The notes beneath the pieces are model-generated. The model had not been told where the DNA came from, did no database searches, and worked only from the letters and a program-made list of their open reading frames with translations. A program made the position numbers and the translations under genes. Shown in pieces: positions 53,858-61,009 of a stretch of 64,000 nucleotides of DNA (within the stretch, counting starts at the first letter, position 1; each line of letters opens with the position of its first letter). Source of the stretch: an uncultured Cohaesibacter sp. (GTDB taxonomy: Bacteria; Pseudomonadota; Alphaproteobacteria; Rhizobiales; Cohaesibacteraceae); NCBI RefSeq assembly GCF_963676485.1, contig NZ_OY781114.1, forward strand, positions 3,674,501-3,738,500. The letters run 5' to 3'.

Positions 53858-53884
53858 TTCTCTCTTGTAGAGAATTGATTTTCC
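53857..53884 (+). terminator. Terminator of tRNA-Leu
   Basis: ATTCTCT pairs with AGAGAAT around CTTGT, beginning at the last base of the encoded CCA and followed by TGATTTTCC. Confidence 0.65.
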
Positions 53885-53920
53885 TATACAATTTGAAAAT
53901 GATGAGGGCCAGCCCACCAG

Positions 53921-54115
53921 CTAGCCCACCATTTGTTTTGCATTGGGATCGAGGTATGCCTCGATTTGTTCCGTTGGAACATATGCAGCGCCATCCCTTC
54001 TTATTATCGTGAATTGTCCCTTTTGAACCTTCCTGTAGAGTGATGTTTTGCCAATTCCCAAGAGTTCGATTGCCTGGGACACGCGCACCATCTTTGGCTT
54101 TATAAACTGGTTCAT
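53921..54115 (-). CDS. HTH (AlpA/excisionase-like) DNA-binding protein
   Basis: 64 residues. The segment VRVSQAIELLGIGKTSLYRKVQKGQFTIIRR is a winged-helix HTH_17 type fold seen in AlpA and excisionases. GGAGAGG lies eight bases before the ATG at 54115; an ATG at 54169, which overlaps the stop of the 43-residue gene, would add 18 residues. It is the last gene before tRNA-Leu, where an excisionase would be expected, but no integrase adjoins it. Confidence 0.7.
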   Translation of the reverse strand: MNQFIKPKMVRVSQAIELLGIGKTSLYRKVQKGQFTIIRRDGAAYVPTEQIEAYLDPNAKQMVG

Positions 54116-54165
54116 TCTGCTTTCCTCTCCGTTTCCCGCTTTTCTTCTTTCAGCTCTTTGCGGAA

Positions 54166-54297
54166 TCATTTCGCTTTGTGTTCGATTCGTTCAAAGACGC
54201 GGTGCCAAATGCCTCCGCAAGCTGCCCACAATTTTGATCTAGCTGCTTCGCATTCGATTTGGCTCGACTCATAGATTTCAAGATCAATTTCCTTCAT
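54166..54297 (-). CDS. Small 43-residue phage protein, unknown function
   Basis: MKEIDLEIYESSQIECEAAR and 23 more residues, acidic at the start, with a Trp/Cys-rich second half (LWAACGGIWHRVFERIEH). Its ATG overlaps the stop of the HNH gene (ATGA), and its TGA overlaps an ATG of the HTH frame (ATGA). That double coupling plus a GAGGGCGAGA site upstream suggest it is translated. No family recognised. Confidence 0.45.
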   Translation of the reverse strand: MKEIDLEIYESSQIECEAARSKLWAACGGIWHRVFERIEHKAK

Positions 54298-54668
54298 CGT
54301 CTCGCCCTCGCTATTAGTCTCTTGCATGTGTCTTCATCTCCGGTGTGCTTTTGCAGGTCCAGAGCGAGCTGGACTGCGTTTTGCCATTGCCATCCCATGG
54401 CGGACCAGAAGCGGACTTCATTCATGCTGTGCTGTCTGGCGTGCATCTGAGGGATCATGGGAAGAACGAACCGGTCGTCGGGCTTCTCCCGCATGCCTGT
54501 GTGCCGCTTGTTCAAGGGAAGACAGGAGGACCGCAGATGGCAAACCTGAACTCCCGAGCGTCCTGTGATGACACAGGGAAGGGTGGAGACGAATGCAAGA
54601 TGCTGCCTGTCCTCCTGACGCGGGGCGCGGAAGGTCTGGCCGGATTGTATCGGGGCTAGTGAACCCAT
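54294..54668 (-). CDS. HNH-type (Ref/DUF968-like) nuclease
   Basis: 124 residues. CVITGRSGVQVCHLRSS, then KPDDRFVLPMIPQMHARQHS with His44, His76 and His80, resembles the HNH fold of phage P1 Ref and DUF968 proteins, which nick or cut DNA in recombination. The usual second Cys and His-His pair are not all present, so metal binding may be altered. AGGAGG lies nine bases before the ATG. It overlaps the preceding gene by 13 bases. Confidence 0.6.
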   Translation of the reverse strand: MGSLAPIQSGQTFRAPRQEDRQHLAFVSTLPCVITGRSGVQVCHLRSSCLPLNKRHTGMREKPDDRFVLPMIPQMHARQHSMNEVRFWSAMGWQWQNAVQLALDLQKHTGDEDTCKRLIARARR

Positions 54669-54943
54669 TGACGGGCCTCCTGCAGTTGGGCCTTCAGACG
54701 TTTGGTCCTGGCAACAAGGACCGTAACCAGATCGAAGAGCAGCTCATTCATCTCAAAGGCCCGGGAGAGATTGGTTGTTGTTCTGCTCCTGGTCGTGAGT
54801 TGCTCAAGCCTATCCAGCTGGAGGGCTTCAAGGGTGGCATATTGTGTCTGCAGGGTGGTCAACTGATGGCGTAGCTGGCGGATCTCCTGATCCTTGTCTG
54901 GCGTGGATGGTGGCGTGGGTGGTGTCTGATGATCGGGTGCCAT
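54656..54943 (-). CDS. Small coiled-coil phage protein, unknown function
   Basis: 95 residues. A Pro/Thr-rich start is followed by a long heptad-like helix (QEIRQLRHQLTTLQTQYATL and onward). The stop of the upstream gene shares a base with its ATG (TAATG). Family not recognised. Confidence 0.6.
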   Translation of the reverse strand: MAPDHQTPPTPPSTPDKDQEIRQLRHQLTTLQTQYATLEALQLDRLEQLTTRSRTTTNLSRAFEMNELLFDLVTVLVARTKRLKAQLQEARQWVH

Positions 54944-55440
54944 TATGCGACCTCACAGAGTTGTTGGATGTCTTCGTGCTGATAAAGGGCCTTGATGCCT
55001 TCAAGGTTGGCCATGGAGTGACCGGCAAGGATGGTTGTTGCCTCTTCAAGGCTTGGGGCGCGTGGCGCTCCTTCTTTGCTCTCCAGCCTGCACAAAGGGG
55101 CAAGCATTGACTTGAGGTCGACAAACTCGATGCCGGGGCGCGCCCATGCTCTTTTGCCTATCCGCTTGATCTCGCAGTCCATCACCTGCAGGAAGTGATC
55201 CCTGTCATAGAGGATGACGGTCTTTGTGGTCTTTGCCATCTGGGCCAGCCAGGGGATGATCATGCGGGGCGATAGACCGAAGCGGGTGATATCCTGACCG
55301 GTCATGTCCTCAGGCACGGAGACAGTGACAGAGGGGCGGACAAGGCAAGAGAAGTGATTGGCTCCCACCTCTGCCTCAAGGAACAGGAGATAGGGCTCTA
55401 CACCTCTGGTCGCCTGATAATGGACATAGAGCGGGGTCAT
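54943..55440 (-). CDS. Phage protein of unknown function (possible exonuclease-like fold)
   Basis: 165 residues. The ATG overlaps the recT stop (ATGA), so it is part of the recombination set. A segment EFVDLKSMLAPLC with a later PSLEEATTILAGHSMANLEG weakly recalls DnaQ-type exonucleases, but the acidic residues and HxAxxD motif are not complete. I would not assign a function. Confidence 0.6.
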   Translation of the reverse strand: MTPLYVHYQATRGVEPYLLFLEAEVGANHFSCLVRPSVTVSVPEDMTGQDITRFGLSPRMIIPWLAQMAKTTKTVILYDRDHFLQVMDCEIKRIGKRAWARPGIEFVDLKSMLAPLCRLESKEGAPRAPSLEEATTILAGHSMANLEGIKALYQHEDIQQLCEVA

Positions 55441-56549
55441 TGCTGTTGCTCCCTGTCCAGATCGGCGCGGCGTTGATGCACGGCCTTGTTGGCCAGTGTC
55501 TGGAATACCTCTCCGGCATCCAGCACATCCTGTCCGAACTCGGAGAGAACGGCGTCGATATCCTTGGCGGTACGGCAACCGGAGAGCGCCTCTTCGATGG
55601 TCGTCAGCAGTTCAAACTGGCCCTCTGTGAGGTTGGCGGGCGTGCTTTCCTGCTTTCCTGATGCTTCAGGAGAGGTTTGTCTCTCGTCTTGCTGTGGCTG
55701 CTCGCCCTCAGGCGCGATCTCTTCAGGATCGGCGGTCCGGGCTTGTGTGAGCTGTTTTTGAATGTTGTCTGCATCAAAGCCGGTATCAACCGGATCAATG
55801 TGCTTGCGAGAGGACAGGCGAGCCTGCAAAGACTGCTGCTGAGGCACGGCATCCAGATCAACCAGCTGATCATCCCGCTCGACGATAGCGCGCAATTCAT
55901 CGGACATCGGTATGCGTTTGGCCCCGCGGCGAATGGCGGTCTTCTTTGCCATCTCGCCTTCCCATGGCCCCCAGACCTTGTCTTTGGCCTTGCTGACAGA
56001 GCGGATCTTTTGCAGATCGGACTTGTCAATAACCTCCCGATGAATGACGCGGTTGCTCTTGTCCTTGAAGATGGCATAGGCGCCGACAATCTCCCCGCGC
56101 TCTTGTCCCAACGGCGGGAAGCTGTGGTCTATCCTTGGATCATCACCAGCGGTGCGTCTGAAGTCGTCATTCGCGCATACGATCTCGCATACGATGGTGT
56201 GGAAGTCCGAGAAGTCACGGGCACGCTTGAGGATCCCCGCCACCATGGGCATATAGTTGGCGACTTTAAACTTCTCCCAGTTCCCGTTCACCTTCCGGCT
56301 TTCATTGTAAGGAACAATGGCAGCAAGGCGGCCATCCGGCATGAGGCCGTCCTGGGCGCATAGCATGCAGGCGCGGACAATGCTTTGCTGTTCGCATCTC
56401 AGAATGTCAGGATTCTTCTGACAAGCGACAATCACGGCGGCCTTGAACTTGTTCGGGTCCACAACGTCACCCAGAAGGCTGGCAATGTTGCTCTCATGAG
56501 GCAAGAGCATCGTATCGACGCGATCCGTAATGGTAAGCTGTCTGCTCAT
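55437..56549 (-). CDS. recT: RecT-family single-strand annealing protein
   Basis: 370 residues. RecT anneals single strands and promotes strand invasion in phage recombination. The core (about 20-235) has LRCEQQSIVRACMLCAQDGL, NYMPMVAGILKRA and KKTAIRRGAKRIP, all RecT-typical. The C-terminal third is Gln/Glu-rich and less conserved. It overlaps the exonuclease gene and the next gene by 4 bases each. Confidence 0.88.
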   Translation of the reverse strand: MSRQLTITDRVDTMLLPHESNIASLLGDVVDPNKFKAAVIVACQKNPDILRCEQQSIVRACMLCAQDGLMPDGRLAAIVPYNESRKVNGNWEKFKVANYMPMVAGILKRARDFSDFHTIVCEIVCANDDFRRTAGDDPRIDHSFPPLGQERGEIVGAYAIFKDKSNRVIHREVIDKSDLQKIRSVSKAKDKVWGPWEGEMAKKTAIRRGAKRIPMSDELRAIVERDDQLVDLDAVPQQQSLQARLSSRKHIDPVDTGFDADNIQKQLTQARTADPEEIAPEGEQPQQDERQTSPEASGKQESTPANLTEGQFELLTTIEEALSGCRTAKDIDAVLSEFGQDVLDAGEVFQTLANKAVHQRRADLDREQQQ

Positions 56550-57541
56550 TCTGCTGCTACTCCATAGGTGATCGGGGTCTGGACATCGGGCAGCAAGCCG
56601 CCCTCAAGGTCTGCTTCAAGGGTCTTCTGGGTCCATCCGGGAAGATAGGCATGGTTGCCGCTGCCCTTGTAGGTTGGCCAGTGATCCCGCTCCATGCAGT
56701 CGGCCAACGTCCTGAGAGCGCGGCGGATCTGGCATTCCCCAAGGAAGATGGCCCGTTGATCCACCGGCTTGAGATTGTAGGCGTAAGGCGCACTGGTCTC
56801 GACAAAGAGCAGAATGAACTCTTCCACCGTCCGTCCGAAGATCGCTTCCATGCCCATATTCACCAGGGCCAGTTGCATGTGATAGCCATGGGCGCCGATT
56901 GCCCTTTGACAATCATCATCGCTTGCACTGGTGCCGATGGTCTTCAGGTCAACAATGGTGTTCTCGATAGGCGGGATGACATCAGGGCGGGCCTTCAGCC
57001 AAATCCCTGTCTCCCTGTCCTGCCAGATCAGGGAGCGCTCGATATGACCCGAGAGCAAACCATGCTGCCTGATCATGGGATCACGGGCCAACATGCGGGC
57101 CATGCCCTTGATATCTTCAAGCTGGCTTGGCGTGATGATATAAAGACCGGCCTCTTCCTGATCTGTGTTCCAGTCTTTGCAGGCACTGGCGTTGTTGTTC
57201 CATGGCTTCTCTTCGCCCTTGGCATTGATGTAGGTCTCCGGGCGGATCGCGAACTTCTCGTGAAAGCCCTGTTCACCAAGAAAGAGCGTGTGAGCGGCCT
57301 GTCCAATGGAGAAGAAGGGCTTCTTCTGGTCCTCTTCCCGATCCGGATCAATATATTGGGACCAGAAGTGGAGAGGGGATTTGTGCTCCAGAAGGCGTAA
57401 GCCTGAGGATGACACACTGAAGCCAGCACAGCATTGGCCATGATACTGCTCGATGTCGATTGCATAGCAACCCGGTTCACAGATGGTCTGGCCAGTCTCG
57501 ATCCTGATCGGGGTGGCCAATTGTTCGTCAAAGCTGGTCAT
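56546..57541 (-). CDS. RecE-like PD-(D/E)XK exonuclease
   Basis: 331 residues. Matches the DUF3799/exodeoxyribonuclease VIII-like nuclease: His84 (GQAAHTLF), Glu168, Asp187 (KARPDVI), then Asp198 and Lys200 in VDLKT, and Gln223 in YHMQLAL. It would resect 5' ends to feed RecT. ATGA overlap with recT downstream. A short TM gene ends two bases before its ATG. Confidence 0.85.
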   Translation of the reverse strand: MTSFDEQLATPIRIETGQTICEPGCYAIDIEQYHGQCCAGFSVSSSGLRLLEHKSPLHFWSQYIDPDREEDQKKPFFSIGQAAHTLFLGEQGFHEKFAIRPETYINAKGEEKPWNNNASACKDWNTDQEEAGLYIITPSQLEDIKGMARMLARDPMIRQHGLLSGHIERSLIWQDRETGIWLKARPDVIPPIENTIVDLKTIGTSASDDDCQRAIGAHGYHMQLALVNMGMEAIFGRTVEEFILLFVETSAPYAYNLKPVDQRAIFLGECQIRRALRTLADCMERDHWPTYKGSGNHAYLPGWTQKTLEADLEGGLLPDVQTPITYGVAAE

Positions 57542-57542
57542 A

Positions 57543-57635
57543 TCAAAATGCTCCGGGTTGGAGGATGGCGGCCCATGAGAGGACAGCCAGAAGGAAGGTG
57601 ATCAGAGCGCCAAGCTCCAAGGCTGCGCGTGTCAT
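57543..57635 (-). CDS. Single-span 30-residue microprotein
   Basis: Sequence begins MTRAALELGALITFLLAVLS and ends ILQPGAF: one hydrophobic segment of about 20 residues. AGAGGC precedes the ATG, and it fills the 102-base gap between two phage genes exactly, ending 1 base before the exonuclease start. Likely a real tiny membrane protein of the phage; function unknown. Confidence 0.5.
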   Translation of the reverse strand: MTRAALELGALITFLLAVLSWAAILQPGAF

Positions 57636-57643
57636 GGCTGCCT

Positions 57644-57985
57644 CTAAAAGTCATTCTCGGGAAAGGGTGAGGGCAGGCGGGCACACGATCCAATCTGCTC
57701 TGAAGCAAAGTCCGGTCGTTCGATGATGTCGAATGCGCCATTGTCATCAAAATCTGTGCAGCGATAGCGCCATTTATGGCCCTCGAAGTCAAAGGGACCA
57801 GAATGGGGGCTGCCGGTGCCAAAGCGCGCCTGGTTCAAAGCCTTACCCTCTTCGGTGTCCTTATGGACCCGGCGCTCGATTGTTTTGCGCCCGGCCCACT
57901 GCCAGGCCATGCAGGATGTGGCGACACATTGCTTACCCGCAACAAAGGGGCATTGCTTCTGTCTGGCTTCTGTCTCGGTAAACAT
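57644..57985 (-). CDS. Cys-rich small phage protein, unknown function
   Basis: 113 residues. The start has CPFVAGKQCVATSCMAWQW, a Cys pattern seen in several uncharacterised phage proteins and possibly metal-binding. A GGAGAG site lies upstream of MFTETEAR. Between the inverted repeat at 58005-58071 and the 30-residue gene. Confidence 0.65.
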   Translation of the reverse strand: MFTETEARQKQCPFVAGKQCVATSCMAWQWAGRKTIERRVHKDTEEGKALNQARFGTGSPHSGPFDFEGHKWRYRCTDFDDNGAFDIIERPDFASEQIGSCARLPSPFPENDF

Positions 57986-58004
57986 GGGTCTCTCCGGATA
58001 AAGA

Positions 58005-58071
58005 TCCCCGGCAGGGGGGCGGTATTGCCGTTTCCCTTGGTGCTGGTTTGGTGGTTATTCCCTGCCGGGGA
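58005..58071. repeat. 12-bp perfect inverted repeat in the recombination operon
   Basis: TCCCCGGCAGGG (58005-58016) and CCCTGCCGGGGA (58060-58071) are exact complements 43 bases apart, filling most of a 93-base intergenic gap. No long T-run follows on the transcribed (minus) strand, so it may be a processing site, an RNA structure or a protein site. Confidence 0.6.
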
Positions 58072-58078
58072 AGAGGAA

Positions 58079-59020
58079 TTAGAAGTGAAGGGTGATGTTG
58101 GTCACCTGACCGGCTTCGATCAGCTGGACCACGGCTGCTGCCTGAATGGTCGGGATGCCGGTCTGAGTGGTGATGGCTGCAACAGCATCGGAGATGACCT
58201 TGTCATGATGGGCTTCATCATCGCGCCGCTTGGCTTCTGCCTTGCGATTGCTTTCATTTAAGGCCGCCAATTCTGCCTCGTGCTGCTGGTGACGCTGCTG
58301 TGCAAGTTCGGTTTCGCGGTCCTGCTGCGCCTTAGCCTCTTCTGCTTCACGAATTGCGCGCTCTTTGGCGTCCTGCTCGGCCTGACGCTCTGCTTCTTCC
58401 GCAAGGCGTTTGGCTTCTTCTTCTGCCTGCTGGTGCTTGAGTTCGGCCAGCTCTGCGGCTTGCTTCTCGGATTGCTCTGCCTGCTGCAACTGGGGCCGCA
58501 GAAGTGCAAGAGCGCGGGCGCGTTCTGTCTTTGCCTTGCCGATCCTGTCTCCCCACCAGTCGCCCAGATCAAAGGCCTCAACCTCTTCGATCCGCTTCCT
58601 GATATTTTTGGAGGTTGCACCAAAGCCGACACATCCCAGATCAACAAGGCGCTGCAGCCCTTTTGTGCGTCTTGCTTGAAGGGCTGCCTGCGCCTGTTCC
58701 CAATCGGTAAGGGGCTTGCGTGCCTGATCGCGGCGCTTGTCCAACTCATCGCGTGCCCGTTTGCGCACGGCATTGACAGCATCAAGCTTCTTGCGGGCCT
58801 CTTCGGTCAGGTCTTTGCCTGCGGTATCAATGGCGGTTTTGGTGCGAACAATCTTTTGGGAGAGAGCTGTAATCTCCTTGCGGCTCTTGGCCGTTGATAG
58901 ATCGGGAACAAAGCCGTTAAGGGTCTCGTCTACCTTCACCAGAAGCGCATCAAGCGCGCCTTCCATGGTGATAATCTGGGACGGTGTTTTGTCAAACTCG
59001 ATTGGAAGCTGTGCAGTCAT
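58079..59020 (-). CDS. Coiled-coil phage protein, unknown function
   Basis: 313 residues from the ATG of MTAQLPIEF. Residues about 190-270 are a long Glu/Ala/Gln/Arg-rich helix. Similar early-region proteins of temperate phages are often named TolA-like only because of this composition. An upstream in-frame ATG (59122) would overlap the preceding gene. No enzymatic motif seen. Confidence 0.65.
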   Translation of the reverse strand: MTAQLPIEFDKTPSQIITMEGALDALLVKVDETLNGFVPDLSTAKSRKEITALSQKIVRTKTAIDTAGKDLTEEARKKLDAVNAVRKRARDELDKRRDQARKPLTDWEQAQAALQARRTKGLQRLVDLGCVGFGATSKNIRKRIEEVEAFDLGDWWGDRIGKAKTERARALALLRPQLQQAEQSEKQAAELAELKHQQAEEEAKRLAEEAERQAEQDAKERAIREAEEAKAQQDRETELAQQRHQQHEAELAALNESNRKAEAKRRDDEAHHDKVISDAVAAITTQTGIPTIQAAAVVQLIEAGQVTNITLHF

Positions 59021-59090
59021 TGGATTGAACCATGCGAAAGAATTGGGAAGGTGGAGGGAGCTAAGAAGCTCCTCCCGAAAGGCGCTGGCA

Positions 59091-59348
59091 TCACTCGGCG
59101 GCAATGCCGTAGGCAGGATCAAAGAAGCGCCGGAAGTCTTCGGTCACATCCTTGCAGCGTCCGTTTTGGAAATTCATGGAGAAGACACCGGCAACATTGC
59201 CATAGCCTTTGGAGTTGACATATTCGCCAGCGACAAGATCCTCGATGACCTGTCCTTTTGAGCAGCGGTCATAATTGATGACAGCCTCGAACCCGAGTTT
59301 GCCCCAGTCCTGTTTGACGAAATAGATATCCTGCTCTGTTGTGCTCAT
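59091..59348 (-). CDS. Hypothetical phage protein, first gene of the left operon
   Basis: 85 residues (MSTTEQDIYFVKQDWGKLGF...). GGAGCGG lies upstream of the ATG. It is the first gene after the leftward promoter and operator at 59379-59408. Family not recognised. Confidence 0.6.
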   Translation of the reverse strand: MSTTEQDIYFVKQDWGKLGFEAVINYDRCSKGQVIEDLVAGEYVNSKGYGNVAGVFSMNFQNGRCKDVTEDFRRFFDPAYGIAAE

Positions 59349-59378
59349 CTGTCCGCTCCGTTCATTCGGTGATGGAAG

Positions 59379-59408
59379 ATATTACGCATATCGTAATTTT
59401 ATTGTCAA
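59379..59408 (-). promoter_or_regulatory. Leftward early promoter with operator OL1
   Basis: Read on the minus strand: TTGACA (59408-59403), 18 bases, TAATAT (59384-59379). The palindrome TTACGCATATCGTAA (59382-59396) lies between -35 and -10, so a bound repressor would block polymerase. It drives the 59348-to-53921 operon. Confidence 0.75.
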
Positions 59409-59417
59409 TAATAAAAA

Positions 59418-59432
59418 TAACGAAAAACGTAA
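59418..59432. promoter_or_regulatory. Operator-like site OL2
   Basis: TAACGAAAAACGTAA differs from the perfect TTACG-N5-CGTAA palindrome by one base. It lies just upstream of the leftward promoter -35, a position suited to cooperative repressor binding. Confidence 0.5.
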
Positions 59433-59440
59433 TTTATATC

Positions 59441-59469
59441 TTGCGCTGAATTTACGAGAAGAGTAGTTA
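59441..59469 (+). promoter_or_regulatory. Rightward promoter/operator before the orphan gene
   Basis: TTGCGC (59441-59446), 17 bases, TAGTTA (59464-59469), with TTACGAGAAGAGTAG (59452-59466) inside the spacer. The order and the shared TTACGA-N3-GAGTA resemble the promoter before the Cro-like gene. Confidence 0.45.
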
Positions 59470-59858
59470 TGGAATCGTCAGGTGAAAAATCTGGCTTTGA
59501 ACAGGTTCCCGATGGAAGAGATTTCATCGGTCTGGTGGTGTCCAGGCTTCGGCTCCAAACCATCAGTTGGGTTGTCGGTATGGAGATCGACCTGTTCGAG
59601 AAAAGCCTCAGGTCTGGGAACCGGTCGGGATTAGCTTTCGGGCAGGGTGGTTGGTCAGAGGCAAAGCGGCGTAATCAGCGCTCCAACCCTTGTATCGCTC
59701 AAGGATCTGATTGCCATGCAAGTGAGCTGCGATTGAATGCTCAACTTGTTGTCTGGATTTCTAGTCCGGATAGGATTCATCCCTTGTACGTGCTTGAAAT
59801 TTCTCATGCGCGTATAAGGGTGAATTCTGTCTGGAGTTCACCACGAGCACTAAACTAA
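59469..59858 (+). CDS. Orphan phage protein between operator and repressor
   Basis: 129 residues, Arg/Ser-rich, with no family I recognise. It reads against the genes on both sides and starts within or just after a promoter/operator like the one before the Cro-like gene. An alternative is that this DNA is a non-coding remnant; the weak compositional signal makes that possible. Confidence 0.4.
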   Translation: MESSGEKSGFEQVPDGRDFIGLVVSRLRLQTISWVVGMEIDLFEKSLRSGNRSGLAFGQGGWSEAKRRNQRSNPCIAQGSDCHASELRLNAQLVVWISSPDRIHPLYVLEISHARIRVNSVWSSPRALN

Positions 59859-59876
59859 CGGAAAACAAAAAGAGAA

Positions 59877-59915
59877 TAAAAAATACATAACTCAGGTCAT
59901 TCCGAGAGTTATGTA
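59877..59915 (-). terminator. Terminator of the repressor gene
   Basis: TACATAACTC (59884-59893) and GAGTTATGTA (59906-59915) form a perfect 10-bp stem. On the minus strand the stem is followed by TTTTTTATTC, a good rho-independent tail. It lies about 70 bases past the repressor stop. Confidence 0.75.
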
Positions 59916-59984
59916 ATAGCAGTATACGCGCGAGAAAAAAACGGGATTGCTGGCTGAAATTGAGCTGGCAATGCTGTTAAGGGC

Positions 59985-60710
59985 TTAAGGTTCAATAAGT
60001 ATTTTCAATACCTTGGCAAATATCCTGATTTCTTCGGTCGACTCTGGGTCAAGAAATTCAGGAACAATGAGAGGCTCTTGGAATTCGGGACTATTGCTTT
60101 CCGGCCAGAGCTCGAAAATGTCACCATTCCGTCTTACACGCTTGGCTGTGGTCTCGATCATGGCGCCTTGGTATTTGGTTCTCTGAACCACGACAAGCTC
60201 GCCATCTTTTACATGCCATGAATCGCCGTTGATATATTCCAAACAATGGAGAACCGAGCCGTTCGGGGCAATTTTGTTGAGGGACTCTCCGCGGACATAA
60301 AGGCCGAATTGATGTTCTGGCGGGTAACCGGGAAGGGCAATAGTCGATGTGTATTCCACGTGGTGCTGGCTGTTCTCTGACCAACAGTCTTGCGACAAGT
60401 CATCGATCTCTCGCCACAGGCCTGCTGCCACCTCACCGCGAATAGGAATTTGCGTAAATTCGGCAGTTGTTCTGACTAGTGGCGAATTGTTGTCGAGAGC
60501 AAGCTCTTGATTTGGATTTTCAAGTAATTGCAGGACATGAGTTGGATCCATTTGCATGAATTTTGCGAATGGAAGGATTTCGTGGCTCTGCAAACTTCTC
60601 TTCCCGTGAGAGAGCTCGGTAATACGTGCAGGAGCAATGCCAAGGTGTTCAGCTAACGCTGCCTTGGTCTTGTTTAGCTCTTTAAGGCGATTTCCAATCC
60701 AATCTCTCAT
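59985..60710 (-). CDS. Phage repressor, XRE HTH plus S24 (LexA-like) protease domain
   Basis: 241 residues. The N-terminal HTH is about residues 5-60 (KAALAEHLGIAPARITELSHGK). The C-terminal S24 domain has the cleavage site Ala96-Gly97 (EVAAGLW), Ser143 (RGESL) and Lys190 (ETTAKRV), so RecA-stimulated self-cleavage and SOS induction are expected. It is flanked by the TTACG-N5-CGTAA operators it presumably binds. No strong ribosome site precedes the ATG. Confidence 0.88.
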   Translation of the reverse strand: MRDWIGNRLKELNKTKAALAEHLGIAPARITELSHGKRSLQSHEILPFAKFMQMDPTHVLQLLENPNQELALDNNSPLVRTTAEFTQIPIRGEVAAGLWREIDDLSQDCWSENSQHHVEYTSTIALPGYPPEHQFGLYVRGESLNKIAPNGSVLHCLEYINGDSWHVKDGELVVVQRTKYQGAMIETTAKRVRRNGDIFELWPESNSPEFQEPLIVPEFLDPESTEEIRIFAKVLKILIEP

Positions 60711-60745
60711 GGCAGCATTATCGTAACTTTTAAACTCTGTGTAAC

Positions 60746-60760
60746 TAACGAAAAACGAAA
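60746..60760. promoter_or_regulatory. Operator-like site OR2
   Basis: TAACGAAAAACGAAA is one base from the OL2 sequence TAACGAAAAACGTAA. It lies 36 bases upstream of the repressor ATG on its strand and near the rightward promoter. Confidence 0.45.
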
Positions 60761-60777
60761 ATATTCAAAAATTCATC

Positions 60778-60806
60778 TTGACCAAAATTACGAATTGAGT
60801 AATTTA
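60778..60806 (+). promoter_or_regulatory. Rightward early promoter with operator OR1
   Basis: TTGACC (60778-60783), 16-17 bases, TAATTT/AATTTA (60800-60806), with TTACGAATTGAGTAA (60788-60802) in the spacer. The predicted start falls at or next to the Cro-like ATG at 60812, so that mRNA may be leaderless. Confidence 0.6.
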
Positions 60807-60811
60807 GTGAT

Positions 60812-61009
60812 ATGGAAAACGCACAACGCATCATCGATAGGTTTGGAGGCTTGACCAAAACAGCGAGAGCTCTTGGCCATAGGCACGTTACCACCGTTCA
60901 AGGATGGAAGAATAAAGGAAGTATTCCATCGTGGAGGATGTTTGAAATCGAAGCTGCTGCAGATCGGCTCGGCATTGATCTTGATGAAGATCTTGAGCCA
61001 GCCGAGTAG
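60812..61009 (+). CDS. Cro-like HTH protein
   Basis: 65 residues. RIIDRFGGLTKTARALGHRH is a helix-turn-helix of the YdaS/carph-isopro type, typical of Cro in temperate phages. It is transcribed opposite to the repressor from the adjacent promoter/operator. No ribosome site precedes the ATG, which agrees with a leaderless transcript. Confidence 0.75.
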   Translation: MENAQRIIDRFGGLTKTARALGHRHVTTVQGWKNKGSIPSWRMFEIEAAADRLGIDLDEDLEPAE

